Assembly (NCBI GenBank): GCA_910592005.1
Contig: CAJVPP010000923.1
Location: 1 to 24,554, forward strand
DNA length: 24,554 nt
Direction of reading: 5' to 3'
Origin: Funneliformis mosseae
Taxonomy: Eukaryota > Glomeromycota > Glomeromycetes > Glomerales > Glomeraceae
Under the pieces are notes generated by a model. It had not been told where the DNA came from, did no database searches, and saw nothing but the letters and a program-made list of their open reading frames with translations. Below are positions 1-9,037 of the stretch, in pieces (position 1 is the stretch's first letter; every line of letters begins with the position of its first letter). Position numbers and translations under genes: made by a program.

Positions 1-600
1 AAAAATTTTAATTTTTCATAAAAGTAAATCAGAAGGGAATTTATAGTAAATAAGCAGGCAAATTTACCTGCAAACCTCTACAGTTTAAGGAATAAATGAT
101 AATAATGATATAAATAATAGAAATATAATAAATAGTATGTGTGTCCTATTTAGAAGATATGGCAGATTTAGCATATATGTCATATTTGATAGACCTGTTA
201 GTTTCTACCAGTTTTAACATGTTATCTTGAATTTGATGATCTATAATTTAATTGTATTCTTAAATATAAATTTTTTCAGTCTGATTTTCTGGTAATTAAA
301 CTGATTTTAATATCTAATTTCTAAAATATTATTAGTAAAATATGATATTTTTATAGTGAATATATTAGCATATTATATATAGATAAAACTAATAATCTTA
401 TCTGTATGATATTTTAAGCTTATTTCATAATAAAAAAAGGTAAGAGTTTCATAATTAATAATTATATTAATTATTAATTAAATTTAACATTTAATTAGAA
501 TTTTTTCATTTTATGTAAAAATCTTATTTAAATGCTAAATTTTAATTAATATTCAATATAATTATTAATAAAAAATTTTTACTTTGTGAAAAATACTATT
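1..600. other. AT-rich stretch without recognisable gene
   Basis: Very AT-rich sequence with stop codons in all frames and no protein motif, tRNA or clear repeat that I can support. It is probably old intergenic or transposon-derived DNA. Confidence 0.5.
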
Positions 601-630
601 AAATACTAAAATAGAGTTTTGAATAAATTA

Positions 631-845
631 AATCAAGTTGAGTTTAAAGATCAATTCTATTCAACTCTTTTTTGAGTTGAATTAAATTAAATTTATTTTA
701 TAAAACTTTTAATTGATTTGATTTGAATTATATAATTTTAAACTTAACTTAATTTGATTTAACTTAATTTTAACTTGACTTAATTTAAATTTGACTCAAA
801 ACTTGATTTAAATTTGACTTGATTCAAATAAATTCAAGTTAAAAT
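631..845. repeat. Degenerate short tandem repeat of a TTAACTTGATTT-like motif
   Basis: The segment is built from many imperfect copies of a 10-12 base motif of the type AACTTGATTT/ACTTGACTTAAT, in both orientations. The same motif family returns at 1205-1280. The interval between them is an A-rich tract, so the two blocks could be the subterminal repeats of a small decayed element, although no target duplication is visible. The motif is low in complexity, which makes exact limits arbitrary. Confidence 0.5.
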
Positions 846-1200
846 TAATTAATAAATATTTAAATATAAAAAGAATTTATCTTAAAATAAAAAATAATAA
901 AAAATAAAATAATAATTAAAAAATTCAATTAAAATTAAATATATATTTAAAAAAAAAATTAATAATTAAACAAAAAGAAAAATTAAAAAAATAATAAAAA
1001 TAAAAAAAAAGATGGTAAAAGAGGGAAAATTATAAATAAAAACAAAAAAAAAAAAAAATAAAAAAAAAATAGAAAATTATAAATAAAAATAAAAAATAAA
1101 AAGGATTAATAAAGAGAAGGATAAAAAAATATTGATCGAAAGGAAAAAAGAAAAATTAATCTATCAATTTAAGATAAATTAGTTTATATATCTTTAAAAA
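846..1200. repeat. A-rich low-complexity tract
   Basis: The plus strand is almost wholly A with scattered T and G, including long A runs near 1050-1075. No coding signal is present. It lies between two blocks of TTGACTTAA-type repeats. Confidence 0.7.
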
Positions 1201-1244
1201 ATAAGACTAACTCAAATCAAGTTAAAGTTTAATTTAAATTTAAA

Positions 1245-1276
1245 TTAAGTCAAATTAAATATTTAATTTGACTTAA
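1245..1276. repeat. Perfect 32-nt palindrome
   Basis: Positions 1245-1260 are the exact reverse complement of 1261-1276 with no spacer. The arm reads TTAAGTCAAATTAAAT. It sits in the TTGACTTAA-type repeat block just before the first LTR-like repeat begins at about 1301. Confidence 0.85.
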
Positions 1277-1300
1277 ATTTAGCATTTAAGTTGTAATTCT

Positions 1301-1712
1301 TGATTATGTCTTATTAAGTCATATGATTAAAAATAATTAACAAAGTTAATAAAAGTAAATAAAGTAAACTAATATGCTAAAGTGATAATTATTAATCTAT
1401 TAGTTATTTAAGATAAATTATTATACTTATTAATTATATATTTATTTTATTATTTATATTATATTTATTATATTATATTTTATAGTATTTTATTTATATA
1501 AATATCTTGTATTTTTCCTTAAGTTGAAAAGTAATTTGAGATAAAGTTTTAAAATAAACTAAGAGTTCAATAAAAGAAACTTATAAATTCATTTACTATT
1601 ACCTTTTGTCATATTTTTATATAGGCATAATTGTGATATAGTTTTGTATTTAATTCAACATATTGAATTAAAGTTAATCATCTTAGTTTACAGATAATAA
1701 ACTAATAAAAGT
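1301..1712 (+). repeat. LTR-like direct repeat, copy 1
   Basis: About 410 bp that recurs in the same orientation at about 2337-2800 with many small differences. Shared landmarks are a start of the form TGAT, a TATAAATATCTTGTA box near 1497 and an AATAAAA signal near 1570 that follows by roughly 70 bases. This spacing suits the U3-R-U5 layout of a retrotransposon LTR. The ends are not exactly fixed, because the 3' edges have drifted and no clean CA end is shared. Confidence 0.65.
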
Positions 1713-2110
1713 TGTGATTCCTGTCAGGCTTTTTAGCTTTTTAATGGATGAAATTTGATCTATACCTTACTTTGCAATGAAATCATATTCAATAATATTC
1801 TAAAAACAGAAGTTAATTATCAATAAATTATACTTATGTAATTTGTTATTCACCTTCAAAAGAAGTAACTTTGCCATTTAAGCATTTTTAGAATTAAATT
1901 AATACTAAATTTAATGCTCTTATATATACTAGAAAGATAATAATATTATTTAATTAGTATCAACAATTCTTTCATAAATTAAACTTATAAAGACTAACTT
2001 TTGCTAATTTTTTTGATTTTTAATTCGATTTTGATTTCATTACTATTTATAGTTTAGAAGAATCTTATTATTTAGTTAATTTTAAATACCTTATAATAAC
2101 AAAATTTTAA

Positions 2111-2239
2111 CTTTTAATACCTCTTTCATTAGAATCTACAAGAAGAAACATAATAGATGCTGATCAATTTAACAATTTTATTACTCAACTCATTACATTT
2201 ATTAATCAACTTATTCAGGAATTTCAAAATAGACTTTAA
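2111..2239 (+). pseudogene. Relic reading frame inside the short LTR element
   Basis: An open stretch of 42 codons on the plus strand, ended by TAA. It contains the peptide ADQFNNFITQLITFINQLIQ, which is Asn/Gln-rich and helical in character and resembles the N-terminal part of gag-like proteins in general style only. In-frame stops resume after the TAA, but a plausible continuation with QKNMKKTHLIELLTKFM appears near 2285-2340. I do not recognise the family. The antisense frame over 2129-2311 is likely a shadow. Confidence 0.25.
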
Positions 2240-2336
2240 TCTAACTATTAATAAGTGAAAGTTACTTAGTACTAATAAAACGCTTTTCAGAAAAATATGA
2301 AGAAAACTCATCTGATTGAATTACTAACTAAATTTA

Positions 2337-2800
2337 TGATCTTTGACTAAACCTTAATTAGTTATATAATCAAAATAATTAATAAAGTTAATGAAATAAA
2401 TAAATTAGACCAAGTTTCTAAAGTGATCATTATTGATTTATTTACTATATCAGATAGATTAATTATAATTATTATAATCGTTATACTTTTTAATTATATT
2501 TTAATTAGTAAAGTATTTATATTTATATTATTTATTTATTTTATCATTTATACTATATTTTTTATATTATATTTTATAGTATTTTATTTGTATAAATATC
2601 TTGTAATTTTTTTTAAGTTAAAAAGTAATTTGAGATAGGATTTAAGATAAACTAAAAGTTCAATAAAGAAATCTTATAAATTCATTTGTTATTACCTTTT
2701 GTCATACCTTTATAAAGTTATGATTATGATAAACTCTTATATTTAATTTAATATATCAAATTAAAATTAATCATTTAAGTTTATAAATACTAAGCTAACA
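2337..2800 (+). repeat. LTR-like direct repeat, copy 2
   Basis: Second copy of the 1301-1712 repeat. It shares the TAATTAA-CAAAGTTAAT beginning, the TATA box near 2590, the downstream AATAAAG signal near 2661 and the TTATTACCTTTTGTCATA block. It is longer because of small insertions in its AT-rich first half. The open frame that crosses 2423-2638 consists of Ile, Leu, Phe and Tyr codons from AT-rich repeat DNA and is not considered a gene. Confidence 0.65.
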
Positions 2801-2819
2801 TTACTTTGAGAAAGCTATG

Positions 2820-3141
2820 AAAGCTAATTATTGAACTAATTAAAGAATAATTAAAATTGCTTAAGGATTATTTGAGCATGTAGCTATAAGTTAGTATGAA
2901 GATATTGAATTTGCTTAAGGATAGAAAAAATCAGAAGATAATAGAGATCCTAATATAGCTAAACCTAATTTCTTTATTTTTCAATGTATGAATCACTTTT
3001 TATGATTGAATAATAAAATAAATAGTATTATAAGCTTAATAATATTTAAAAAAAGAATGAAAAAGTTAAATTTTATACTACTAGATTTAAGAAGTTAAAA
3101 AGAAAAGTAAATCCTAATAATGATCTGCCAGATCTTTATAT
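2820..3141 (+). other. AT-rich decayed coding-like DNA upstream of the LTR
   Basis: Short open bits in the plus orientation, for example NRDP.IAKPNFFIFQCMNHF near 2940-3005, look like decayed coding sequence, but I cannot name the family. Stops interrupt every frame. Confidence 0.2.
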
Positions 3142-3735
3142 TGTGATAGATAAAATTTTAGATAAAATTAATTAGTAGATAAGGAAATCAATTTTATTGT
3201 TATATAAATCTTTTAGGTAAATCATTTTATTCATTTTATTGCTATTGATTATTATGTAAATTTTTAGATGTCAATTTTTTGCCTTTGATAATCACATAGA
3301 TTATAGATGTTTATTTAGTTGCCTGCAGATCTGAAAATTTTATTGACATAGTAACTTTATTGCCTAGCAAAATGGTAACTTTATTTTCTTCAATATATAT
3401 AATTTAGTTTATTTTATTAATTATTTAACATGTATAAATATCTCTATATTTTCTTTGAGTCTTAATACTGATGAGATGATAATCTTTTAGGTATTGAACT
3501 TATATATATTATATTAATAAAAGAATATACTTAATTAAGTATAAAACTTATCCTTCACAAACTTTTAAAACTATTATAAAATAAATTATATATGATCCTT
3601 TGCATTTGTACAAATCCTTTAATTATTATTAGTAAACTTATTATATTATATTATATTGATTTGCTATATTAACTTGAAATTTTTAAAGCATAATCTCTAA
3701 AATATTTTTGAGTTATCTTTATATTTATATTACTT
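3142..3735 (+). repeat. LTR, forward copy (family shared with 8396-8977)
   Basis: About 590 bp beginning TGTGA that matches the reverse complement of 8396-8977 along its whole length. Landmarks in order are repeated motifs of the form CAATTTTATTGCC and CAACTTTATTGCC, a TATAAATA box at 3432-3439 and AATAAA at 3516-3521. The better preserved partner has TGTGA and TCACA at its two ends, the usual inverted terminal bases of an LTR. Homology continues about 130 bp past the LTR into a leader, so both copies look like 5' LTRs with internal DNA attached. The 3' edge here is blurred by a deletion. Confidence 0.7.
3432..3439 (+). promoter_or_regulatory. Probable LTR TATA box
   Basis: TATAAATA is conserved in both copies of this LTR family, in matching context (TATCTCT-TATTTTCTTTGAG follows in both). 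An AATAAA signal lies about 80 bases downstream. The conservation and order argue for the LTR promoter. Confidence 0.45.
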
Positions 3736-3865
3736 ATTTTTATATTGAGAATAATCTTTAACATTATTGCAATTCCTTATATATTATTTTTTGAGTAATT
3801 GTCTTAGTTTTATTTATCCTTTTAAGATTTTATAAAATTACAGTACTATTATAACAATATGATCA
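3736..3865 (+). other. Leader adjoining the LTR, shared with 8262-8395
   Basis: Homology between the two inverted copies continues past the LTR end as far as AACAATATGA here (AACAATGTGA in the other copy). It includes a shared block around TTAGTTTTATTTATCC. It is where a primer binding site would lie, but I do not recognise a tRNA complement in it. Confidence 0.5.
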
Positions 3866-3983
3866 GACTATTTTTAAAGGGATTGAAAAAGACTTAATGT
3901 GATATATTATTGCTAGTAAACCTACTAACATTAATAAAGTAATTCAAAAAGCTATTAATTATAAAGCTGGAGTAGAACTTTAA
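3864..3983 (+). pseudogene. Gag-like (capsid C-terminal) retrotransposon fragment
   Basis: Thirty-nine codons on the plus strand carrying the peptide KGIEKDL at 3876-3896, then ASKPTNINKVIQKAINYKAG. The pattern of a Gly-Ile/Leu helix, a short loop with Pro-Thr and then an Ala-rich helix is what the C-terminal capsid region of Ty3-type gag proteins shows. One TGA lies inside and TAA follows Val-Glu-Leu. The fragment begins directly after the leader, so the gag N-terminus is missing, presumably by deletion. It lies in the same orientation as the LTR at 3142 and the integrase relic at 4290, which supports one broken element. Family assignment is by general pattern. Confidence 0.45.
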
Positions 3984-4289
3984 ACAGATTGATTCAGATT
4001 AAGTCAATCAAGATTCCTTAACTAAGAGAATTAGATTAAGTCAAACAAAAATCTAACCTAGTTTAAATTTTCATTTAACTTAACCTGATCTAATTGAATT
4101 ATTCTTAAATGATAAAATATTATTCATAAACAATAAAATCATCATCCTTGAATAATAAAATATATTGTATGTAAAAATTTTAACAATAAAACAAATGAAG
4201 TTTTAATTAAAAAGATAACTAATTGAGGTATTACTAATATTAATTATAGAAGAAATATATAAAATAATTAGTTTAGAATATGTTCAAAA

Positions 4290-4965
4290 CCTTCATTGTA
4301 ATTAAAAAATTTTGTATAGTAAGTTAAGAAGTAAATGGTTTGAAATAAAAAAGAAGATTGTAGAGAAATTTGTAAATTATTATAAAATATATATTCTACG
4401 TAAAACTGTCTAAATCTACTTTATTAGTAAACCTATAGTTGCAAAAAATTTCTTTTAAGATTATAAATATTTGAATTATAATAGCTTTTTTTTAATTAAT
4501 TTATTTGCTTATTATTAAATTTAATTTATAATTTTTATTAAATAGATTTAATTGATTTACATCAATATTCTGATAATATTTTTAAATATATTTTATATAT
4601 AAGTAAAACTATTAACTCTTAAAGAATCTGTATTTATTATAGGAATATTATATAAAATTTTTTGTCAATTTAGTCCTCTAGTTATTTTACAAAGTAATAA
4701 TGATAAAGAGTTTACTACCAATATTATTAGTAATTATGACCTGATTTAAAGATAATAAATAATAATCTTAAATATCCAAAATAACAAAAAGAGGAAATTC
4801 TATTCTTGAAAAAAAATTAAATCATAGATGGAACAAATCATTTAACAAATTAGATTATGTATTTAAATTATATTATTTTTATTATAAATAGTATTATATA
4901 TTGAATTACTAATTAAATACTATATAAAGTAATATTTGGAATACATTCTCATAATAATAAAATAT
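4290..4965 (+). pseudogene. Retroelement integrase relic (KRBA2-like type)
   Basis: Decayed integrase read on the plus strand across several frameshifts and stops. From 5' to 3' I see KLRSKWFEIKKKIVEKFVNY (near 4323-4380) followed by ILRK and SKPIVAKNFL, the stretch leading into an integrase core. Next is CQFSPLVILQSNNDKEFTTN (near 4665-4724), matching the QSDNGKEF strand of the DDE catalytic core; the catalytic Asp is replaced by Asn. Then come YPK-Q (near 4772-4786) for HPQSQ and RGNSILEKKIKSWMEQ (near 4791-4837) for the helix after the Glu, whose Glu lies in the broken part. The tail LEYILII fits the usual FGIHS ending. The original protein would be several hundred residues. It is dead: stops occur roughly every 10-30 codons. 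No reverse transcriptase is seen between gag and integrase. Confidence 0.7.
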
Positions 4966-5560
4966 GAATAAAACATTTATTTAAAGCTAAAAATTGTATT
5001 GATGAAGAGAATGATTAGATAATATTAATATTAAATAAGATGATATTTCATATAATTTTAATTAAGTAAATATAATAAATATTTTATAAATTTAAAAATT
5101 ATTTCTTAAAATTTTTATTAAAATTAACTTTATATAGGAAAAAAAAGATAATAATTCTAATGATAAATATACTATAGTAAGTTATAAAAGTATTTTATAA
5201 TTATTTTAATAAAATATTTACTTATATTTATTATAATATTTATTTATTATAGATGCAACCAACTAAAAAATTTAAAAATAAAAGTATATAATAATAAGAA
5301 AGTTTAGATACTTTATCTAATTCAATTTTAATAATAATATTTAAAATTAATTCTATAAAGAGGATAATAAATTAATTTAAATTTTATATATTATTATTCA
5401 ATCATTTATTCTAATATATATATTCTTAAATTTAAATATTAAAGTAACTAAAGTCTAAAAAAGTACTTAAAGCTGATTCTAATATATTATTTGAATTAAA
5501 ATAAGGTTAAATTAAACATGTTTCTTAAAAAGAAATCAATTCAATGTAAGAAGTTTTATT

Positions 5561-5766
5561 TAAATATAGTATATGATCATAATGAATTATACAGAAAATG
5601 ATGATTTAAAAAAATGTTTATCAAATATTGTTAAAGATCATTAGATATTAAAGTTGTTAAAATTACATAATATTATTAGTGAACTTAAAGAAATACATCA
5701 AAAAAATCTTATTCACTATAATATTTATTATGTTAATATTTAAATGTAAGAAAAAATATTTTTTCT
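5561..5766 (+). pseudogene. Protein kinase-like domain relic
   Basis: On the plus strand, the frame of the ATG at 5582 gives YMIIMNYTENDDLKKCLSNI, which fits the hinge and helix D of a protein kinase (usual form Y-hydrophobic-V-M-x-Y-A-x-x-G-D-L). After one TAG it continues KLLKLHNIISELKEIHQKN and then LIHYNIYYVNI, which fits helix E and the catalytic loop (usual form LIHCDFHHGNIL or HRDL..GNI). The catalytic Asp is Asn and the Gly of GN is Val, so activity is excluded. The N-lobe before the hinge and everything after the catalytic loop are not readable. Such Tyr-kinase-like domains are greatly expanded in Glomeromycotina. It lies between the integrase core and the Cys-rich tail, and I cannot tell whether it was inserted or captured. 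Confidence 0.6.
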
Positions 5767-5989
5767 ATTAAAATTAAAACCAGATATACTTATAAAAAAA
5801 ATTCAAATGGCTTCATATGATTTAAAAAAGTTATAAATTATAAAACAATTTAATAATATATTATTAAATATTTGGGAATTAAAGTTTTAAATTTGCTTGA
5901 TATATTAAAATAAATAAATCAAAATGATAATTTAAAAATAAGTTTAATTTATAATTTAATTTATTATAATTTTTTTATAATTAAATTAA

Positions 5990-6240
5990 TTATTTAATAT
6001 TTTAGATTAGTCCTTTAAAATTTACATCAAATAATGAAACTGAATCAACTCCTGATAATAAAACTCAATTAATATTTGATAATAAAGATAATTTATCATC
6101 AGATAAATGAATTTATTAATTCATTTAACAATAATAAATTTACTTTTTCTCATAATCAAATACACAATAATGTAATAATTAATAATCAACTATATATGAA
6201 AAATTTGATAAAGAAAAAAATTAAAAAAGGGATTATATAA
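5990..6240 (+). other. Low-complexity coding-like stretch rich in Asn, Asp, Ser and Thr
   Basis: One plus frame reads KFTSNNETESTPDNKTQLIF then DNKDNLSSDK, an acidic and polar linker style common between domains in these polyproteins. A stop follows. It may be the linker upstream of the Cys-rich tail at 6301-6618. Confidence 0.3.
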
Positions 6241-6300
6241 AATTAATGATATTATTAATTTAAAAATTTTAAAAGTAAATATAGTAAAATTAGGACATAA

Positions 6301-6618
6301 TTATTTACTATACAAGGTTTTAAAGTTAAACTTAAAGATTTTTATGAATTAGGATACTTTGAAAAAAAATTAAATATAAATTATCAAAGAAAAAATTTAG
6401 AATCTACTAAATTAGAATCAATGACTGAATTAATAGATATACTAAATAAAACAGTAACAGTTATAGAAGCAATTAGATTACAAAATTATACTTTAAATAA
6501 GAAGTTAATTAAATGTAAATATTCTAATACTAATTGTATCATAATGAAATGTTCTTGTAAAAAAGAAAGTTTAGCTTATAGTTACAAATATCACCTAATA
6601 AAAAATGTCAAAATCTGA
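6301..6618 (+). pseudogene. C-terminal Cys-rich tail of a KRBA2-like integrase, degenerate
   Basis: Open for 105 codons up to TGA, longer than the segment from the ATG at 6421. It contains VTVIEAIRLQN (near 6448-6480), matching the REAA-LQ helix that precedes the Cys-rich end of KRBA2-like integrases, then KCKYSNTNCIIMKCSCKK (near 6508-6561) and YSYKYHLIKN. In the family this last part is C-x-C-x(4)-C...C-x-C-K-K...C...C-H. Here four of the expected Cys positions are Tyr, each a TAT codon one G-to-A step from TGT. Immediately upstream, near 6225-6300, another frame gives KINDIINLKILKVN, the small SH3-like piece usual before this tail. It lies on the same strand as the integrase core at 4290-4965 and may be its end. 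Confidence 0.55.
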
Positions 6619-6639
6619 AATTTATTCTTTAAAATAGTA

Positions 6640-6955
6640 AAAAGAATAATGAATAATAATTAAATTTTAAAATAGCTTTATATTAATTAAATATTAAATA
6701 AAGAAAAATTACTTTCTAGCAAATTTGCATAAAATATTATTTTAATTATTTAGTAAATTTAATAATAATTTTAATTTATAAAGCAAAAAAATTATATAAA
6801 TAGTAAATAATTAAATGTTTTAAAAATAATTTTACTATTTTTAATTTAAAATTAAATTTATTAGATACAATACATTTATTTTTTAATTTATAAATTGAAA
6901 AATAACATTTGATTTTACAATTTTAAAATTTAAATTATATAAATATTAAATTAGA
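6640..6955. other. AT-rich stretch without recognisable content
   Basis: No reading frame, tRNA or repeat that I can support. It lies between the integrase tail relic and the first subterminal repeat block of the hAT-like element. Confidence 0.4.
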
Positions 6956-6959
6956 GAAA

Positions 6960-7262
6960 AATTAACTTGAAATATTACATTTCATTTCAATTTTAAATTT
7001 GAGTAATAGTTACTGTATTCTTAGTTTCCAATTTATCCCATTTTAAATTAAAACAATAGTCAACTTGTGCATTACTTTCTCAGTTTCAAATTTGCTCCAA
7101 TTTTAAATTAAGGTAATAGATAATTTGGGGTATAGCATTCTTAGTTTCCAATTTGCCCCAATTTAAAATTAGGTAATAGCCAACTTGGAGTAACTGTGTT
7201 TTCAATTTTCAATTTGCCTCAAATTTTAAATAGAGGTAATAGTCAACTTGGGATGCTACATT
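6960..7262. repeat. Minisatellite-like repeat block, about 4-5 units of 60-65 bp
   Basis: Each unit contains TTTCCAATTTGCCCC, then AATTTTAAATT, then GGGGTAATAGTCAACTTGG with variations, so the centre of the unit is itself nearly palindromic. Units start near 6985, 7020, 7080, 7140 and 7200. Related units occur at 10510-10710, beyond the transposase pseudogene. The pairing of these blocks around a hAT-like gene suggests subterminal repeats of that transposon. Confidence 0.65.
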
Positions 7263-7299
7263 GAGATATACAGTTAATTAATTAAATCAAAACTATATA

Positions 7300-8045
7300 T
7301 ATTATGTTAATTTTCAATTAGTAAATGATTTTTTGACACAATTGATTGATATTATACTTTATAGTAACTCTATATATAGATTAACTATAAAATATAGACT
7401 ATTTTTTTTAGATGTTTAGGTCATATTTCTTTCTTTCTTCAAATTTTTTATTTGATAATCAGTTTTTTCATATTATAACTACAAAGTTACGAAATTTTTA
7501 TTTGCATCAACTAGTTTGTTTAAAAGAAATTACATATAATTCTTAAAATTGAAAATTTTTTTTCAAACTACCATATCAAATGTAAGTTTTTTATTTTAAA
7601 TATAAGAAATAGCTTTGTAACTTTATTTTTATAGCTTTAATATTGACCTTTACAAAATTTTATCTTAAAATATTGAATCACTAGAGCTATATATCTAATT
7701 AAAGTTTGAAAATAGCAATATGTATATACAAATTATATAAACGTCACTTTCAGTAAAGGAATTGCAACAAAGATTAATTGGAAAAGGAGAAAAAATATCA
7801 GAGAGATAAAATAATTAATGAAATAAATAAATAAATGCTTTGCTAAAATGGACCAAAATATACTTAAAATTATTTTAAACACTTTATAGAGTCAATTTCT
7901 TAATTTAACTATAAGCAAAAATAATCAATGAGCTAATTTAATTTAAACTATATAGCAATTACCAGAAGAATAGCTTTTATCTGTTTCTTATCTAATCTCA
8001 ACAATAAGATATCTGAAGGGATCTAATAAGGGCAAAATATATTCG
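7300..8045. other. AT-rich stretch, no supported gene
   Basis: Only short open pieces with frequent stops occur. The stretch lies inside the proposed hAT-like element and might hold the decayed N-terminal region or an unrelated insertion. Confidence 0.35.
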
Positions 8046-8233
8046 CTATATCTATAAAAAAAGGCTTATGAATCTATAACTCAAATTTTATATAAATATC
8101 AGTTCACATTTGAGTCATTATAAGAATCTAATTCAAAATTAAAAACTGATCTTAAAAAGCTTGATAGAATTAATCAAGCCTTAATTAAAAAAACTCAATT
8201 ACTTAAAGCACAAAATAAACATCTTCGTGATTA
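8046..8233 (+). pseudogene. Coiled-coil protein relic
   Basis: One plus frame reads KKAYESITQILYKYQFTFES, a TAA, then ESNSKLKTDLKKLDRINQAL followed by IKKTQLLKAQNKHLRD and a TAA. The spacing of Leu and Ile (L-K-T-D-L-K-K-L-D-R-I) predicts a coiled coil. The stops fit former Gln codons. I recognise the style, a coiled-coil N-terminus common in proteins encoded by fungal retroelements, but not a specific family. It ends about 30 bases before the leader of the reverse LTR. Confidence 0.4.
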
Positions 8234-8395
8234 AAAATCAAACTATATATTAAAATTTACTCTTTAACTTAATATTCACATTGTTACAATAGTTAAATAA
8301 AATCTCAAAAGGATAAATAAAACTAAGAAAATTACTCAAGAAATCACAGGTGAGAATTCACAATAATGTCAAAGAATTATTCTCAATATAAAACA

Positions 8396-8977
8396 TGTGA
8401 GATACACAAAATAAACATAAAGATAACTTAAAGATATTTTAGAGATTATACTTCAGAGACTCTAAGTCAATACAGCAAATTAATACAATATCATATAATA
8501 AGTTCACTAACAAAAGGGATTGCACGAATGCAAAGAGTTACAGATAATTTATAATAGTTTTAAAGGGTTTACGAAGGATAAGTTTTTGATTATACTTCTT
8601 TATTAATATAATATATAAATTCAATACCTAAAAGATTAACATTTTGTTAGTGTTGAAGCTCAAAGAAAATACAGAGATATTTATATATGTTGAATAAATA
8701 ATAAAATAAACTAAATTAAATATATCAAAGGAAATAAAGTTGCCATTTTGCTAGGCAATAAAGTTGCTGTATCAATAAAATTGCCAGATTTGCAGGCAAC
8801 TAAATGGACATCTTGATCTACGTGATTATCAAAGGCAATAAAATTGACATCTAAGGATTTACATAATTGATCGATGGCAATAAAATGGACAAAATGATCT
8901 TCATAGAAGATCTACATGGTAATAAAATTGACTTCCTATTCTACCAATTAAATCTATCTAAAATTTTACTCGTCACA
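8396..8977 (-). repeat. LTR, reverse copy (family shared with 3142-3735)
   Basis: 582 bp that on the plus strand begin TGTGA (8396-8400) and end TCACA (8973-8977), perfect five-base inverted ends. The minus strand matches 3142-3735, including the TATA box (TATTTATA on the plus strand at 8678-8685) and a downstream AATAAAG. Several copies of a GGCAATAAAATTGAC-type motif lie between 8728 and 8935. The shared leader continues to 8262. No matching five-base target duplication is seen at the LTR edges, as expected if the lower-coordinate side is internal element sequence. Confidence 0.75.
8728..8935 (-). repeat. Seven-fold degenerate motif in the LTR U3 region
   Basis: On the minus strand a 13-15 base motif of the form GTCAATTTTATTGCC, GTCCATTTTATTGCC or GCAACTTTATTGCC recurs about seven times at uneven 20-50 base spacing. 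The same copies exist in the forward LTR at about 3195-3395. The position upstream of the TATA box suggests repeated upstream control sites of the LTR; that role is inferred. Confidence 0.6.
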
Positions 8978-9037
8978 ACATCAAATTACTGATGTAGAAT
9001 TTAAAAAATAAATTAAATCTATAGTTAAAGATAACGA

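Larger units (their letters stand above)
1301..2800 (+). mobile_element. Short LTR-type retroelement, probably non-autonomous or internally deleted
   Basis: Two direct repeats of 410-460 bp (about 1301-1712 and 2337-2800) flank only about 620 bp of internal DNA. The repeats carry a TATA box followed by AATAAA, as LTRs do. The internal part holds a short relic reading frame and a purine-rich run (near 2290-2307) shortly before the second repeat, where a polypurine tract would be expected. There is no room for reverse transcriptase or integrase, so this is either a TRIM-like element or a full element that has lost most of its interior. A simple tandem segmental duplication is the alternative. 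Confidence 0.5.

Noticed and set aside
2129..2311. Minus-strand 60-codon frame rich in Leu, Ile and Ser
   Set aside because: It is antisense to a more protein-like plus-strand relic inside the LTR element, and its composition is what AT-rich DNA gives by chance.
2423..2638. Plus-strand 71-codon hydrophobic frame that could be read as a membrane protein
   Set aside because: It lies wholly inside the second LTR-like repeat, and the equivalent frame is not kept in the first copy.
3864..6618. A variant genetic code in which TAA/TAG mean Gln or TGA means Trp
   Set aside because: CAA and TGG codons coexist with the stops in the same relics, frameshifts are also present, and the hAT frame ends normally. 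Decay explains the stops better.
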